DNA of 64,000 bases from an uncultured Methanospirillum sp. (GTDB taxonomy: Archaea; Halobacteriota; Methanomicrobia; Methanomicrobiales; Methanospirillaceae). Of the stretch, positions 63,857-64,000 are shown piece after piece; positions within the stretch are counted from its first letter, which is position 1; every line of letters begins with the position of its first letter. The position numbers and the translations under genes are program-made. The stretch lies in assembly GCF_963668475.1 (NCBI RefSeq), contig NZ_OY764544.1, positions 2,046,001 through 2,110,000 on the forward strand, in the 5' to 3' direction. The notes beneath the pieces are model-generated. The model worked only from the letters and a program-made list of their open reading frames with translations. It was not told the origin of the DNA and ran no database searches.

Positions 63857-64000
63857 ATGACATCATCCCAGGAATCAGGTAACGGACTACGCGAAAAGCC
63901 GGGGAGGGTAACTCCGGCGATGCAGCAATTTTACGAAGCTAAACGGCAGTACCCCGACTGTGTTATCTTTTTCCGGATGGGTGATTTCTATGAGACCTTC
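63857..64000 (+). CDS. mutS: DNA mismatch repair protein MutS, 5' end only
   Basis: The window ends inside this gene, and 48 codons are present. The sequence [20 protein letters not shown] followed by [10 protein letters not shown] matches the mismatch-recognition start of MutS, whose Phe-x-Glu motif (here F44 and E46) contacts the mispaired base. The remaining domains are not visible. MutS is found in only some archaea, mainly methanogens and halophiles, so this supports the proposed group but could be acquired. The ATG at 63857 is the only reasonable start, and its upstream region shares the gap with argC. Confidence 0.88.
   Translation, partial: MTSSQESGNGLREKPGRVTPAMQQFYEAKRQYPDCVIFFRMGDFYETF

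Overview
The window is a gene-dense stretch of a euryarchaeal chromosome, most likely a hydrogenotrophic methanogen of the order Methanomicrobiales (Methanospirillum/Methanoregula-like). The evidence is archaeal Trm5, class I HMG-CoA reductase for isoprenoid lipids, NADPH:F420 oxidoreductase (NpdG), split pyruvate carboxylase (PycA/PycB), archaeal SecDF, archease-RtcB, FEN1 with a C-terminal PIP box, an archaetidylinositol-phosphate-synthase-type enzyme, archaeal pilins with SEVIG-type N-termini, and the methanogen families DUF2111 and DUF2551. I saw no rRNA, tRNA, CRISPR array or insertion sequence. The genus is inference.

Layout. 1-7.3 kb: trm5 and HMG-CoA reductase (divergent), an exported Ig-like protein, an M13 peptidase, a membrane protein/HTH pair with an operator-like repeat array, and CorA. 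7.5-12.7 kb: an A+T-rich accessory cluster of four pilin-like proteins and a DUF4114 surface protein. 12.8-16.5 kb: a response regulator and a CHASE4 histidine kinase. 16.4-20.3 kb (minus): a type IV pilus/Tad-like motor, one ATPase and two GspF-like membrane proteins, with a divergent RecA/KaiC-like protein whose P-loop is degenerate. Pilins, signalling pair and motor may form one surface-appendage locus.

21-25.3 kb (minus): secF-secD, then thioredoxin, npdG, a fuculose-phosphate-aldolase-like protein and a small acidic protein. 25.4-29 kb: DUF2551, an unknown 97-aa protein, archease, RtcB, a glutamine-amidotransferase-like protein and DUF2111. 29-35.9 kb: a complete biotin-to-oxaloacetate module (birA, bioY, two ECF ATPases, EcfT, pycB, pycA). 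36-43.3 kb: a flavin-type oxidoreductase, an HTH-CBS regulator, a NOG1-type GTPase that overlaps a presenilin-like protease tail to tail, FEN1, and an eight-PKD surface protein.

43.3-49.1 kb (minus): pyrG-guaAb-argD-hisC-Fap7-like kinase-AIP synthase, almost without gaps. 49.3-53.5 kb: thioesterase, glycosyltransferase, and a TPR protein overlapping a BrxC/BrxD-type (DUF2791) ATPase with no other BREX gene nearby; this pair is the best candidate here for an undescribed system. 53.5-64 kb: hisD, two divergent CheW-like proteins, an unknown acidic protein, an iron-sulfur flavoprotein, an M50 peptidase, chorismate mutase, the operon argC-CBS-argJ-argB-DsbD/thioredoxin fusion, and the 5' end of mutS.
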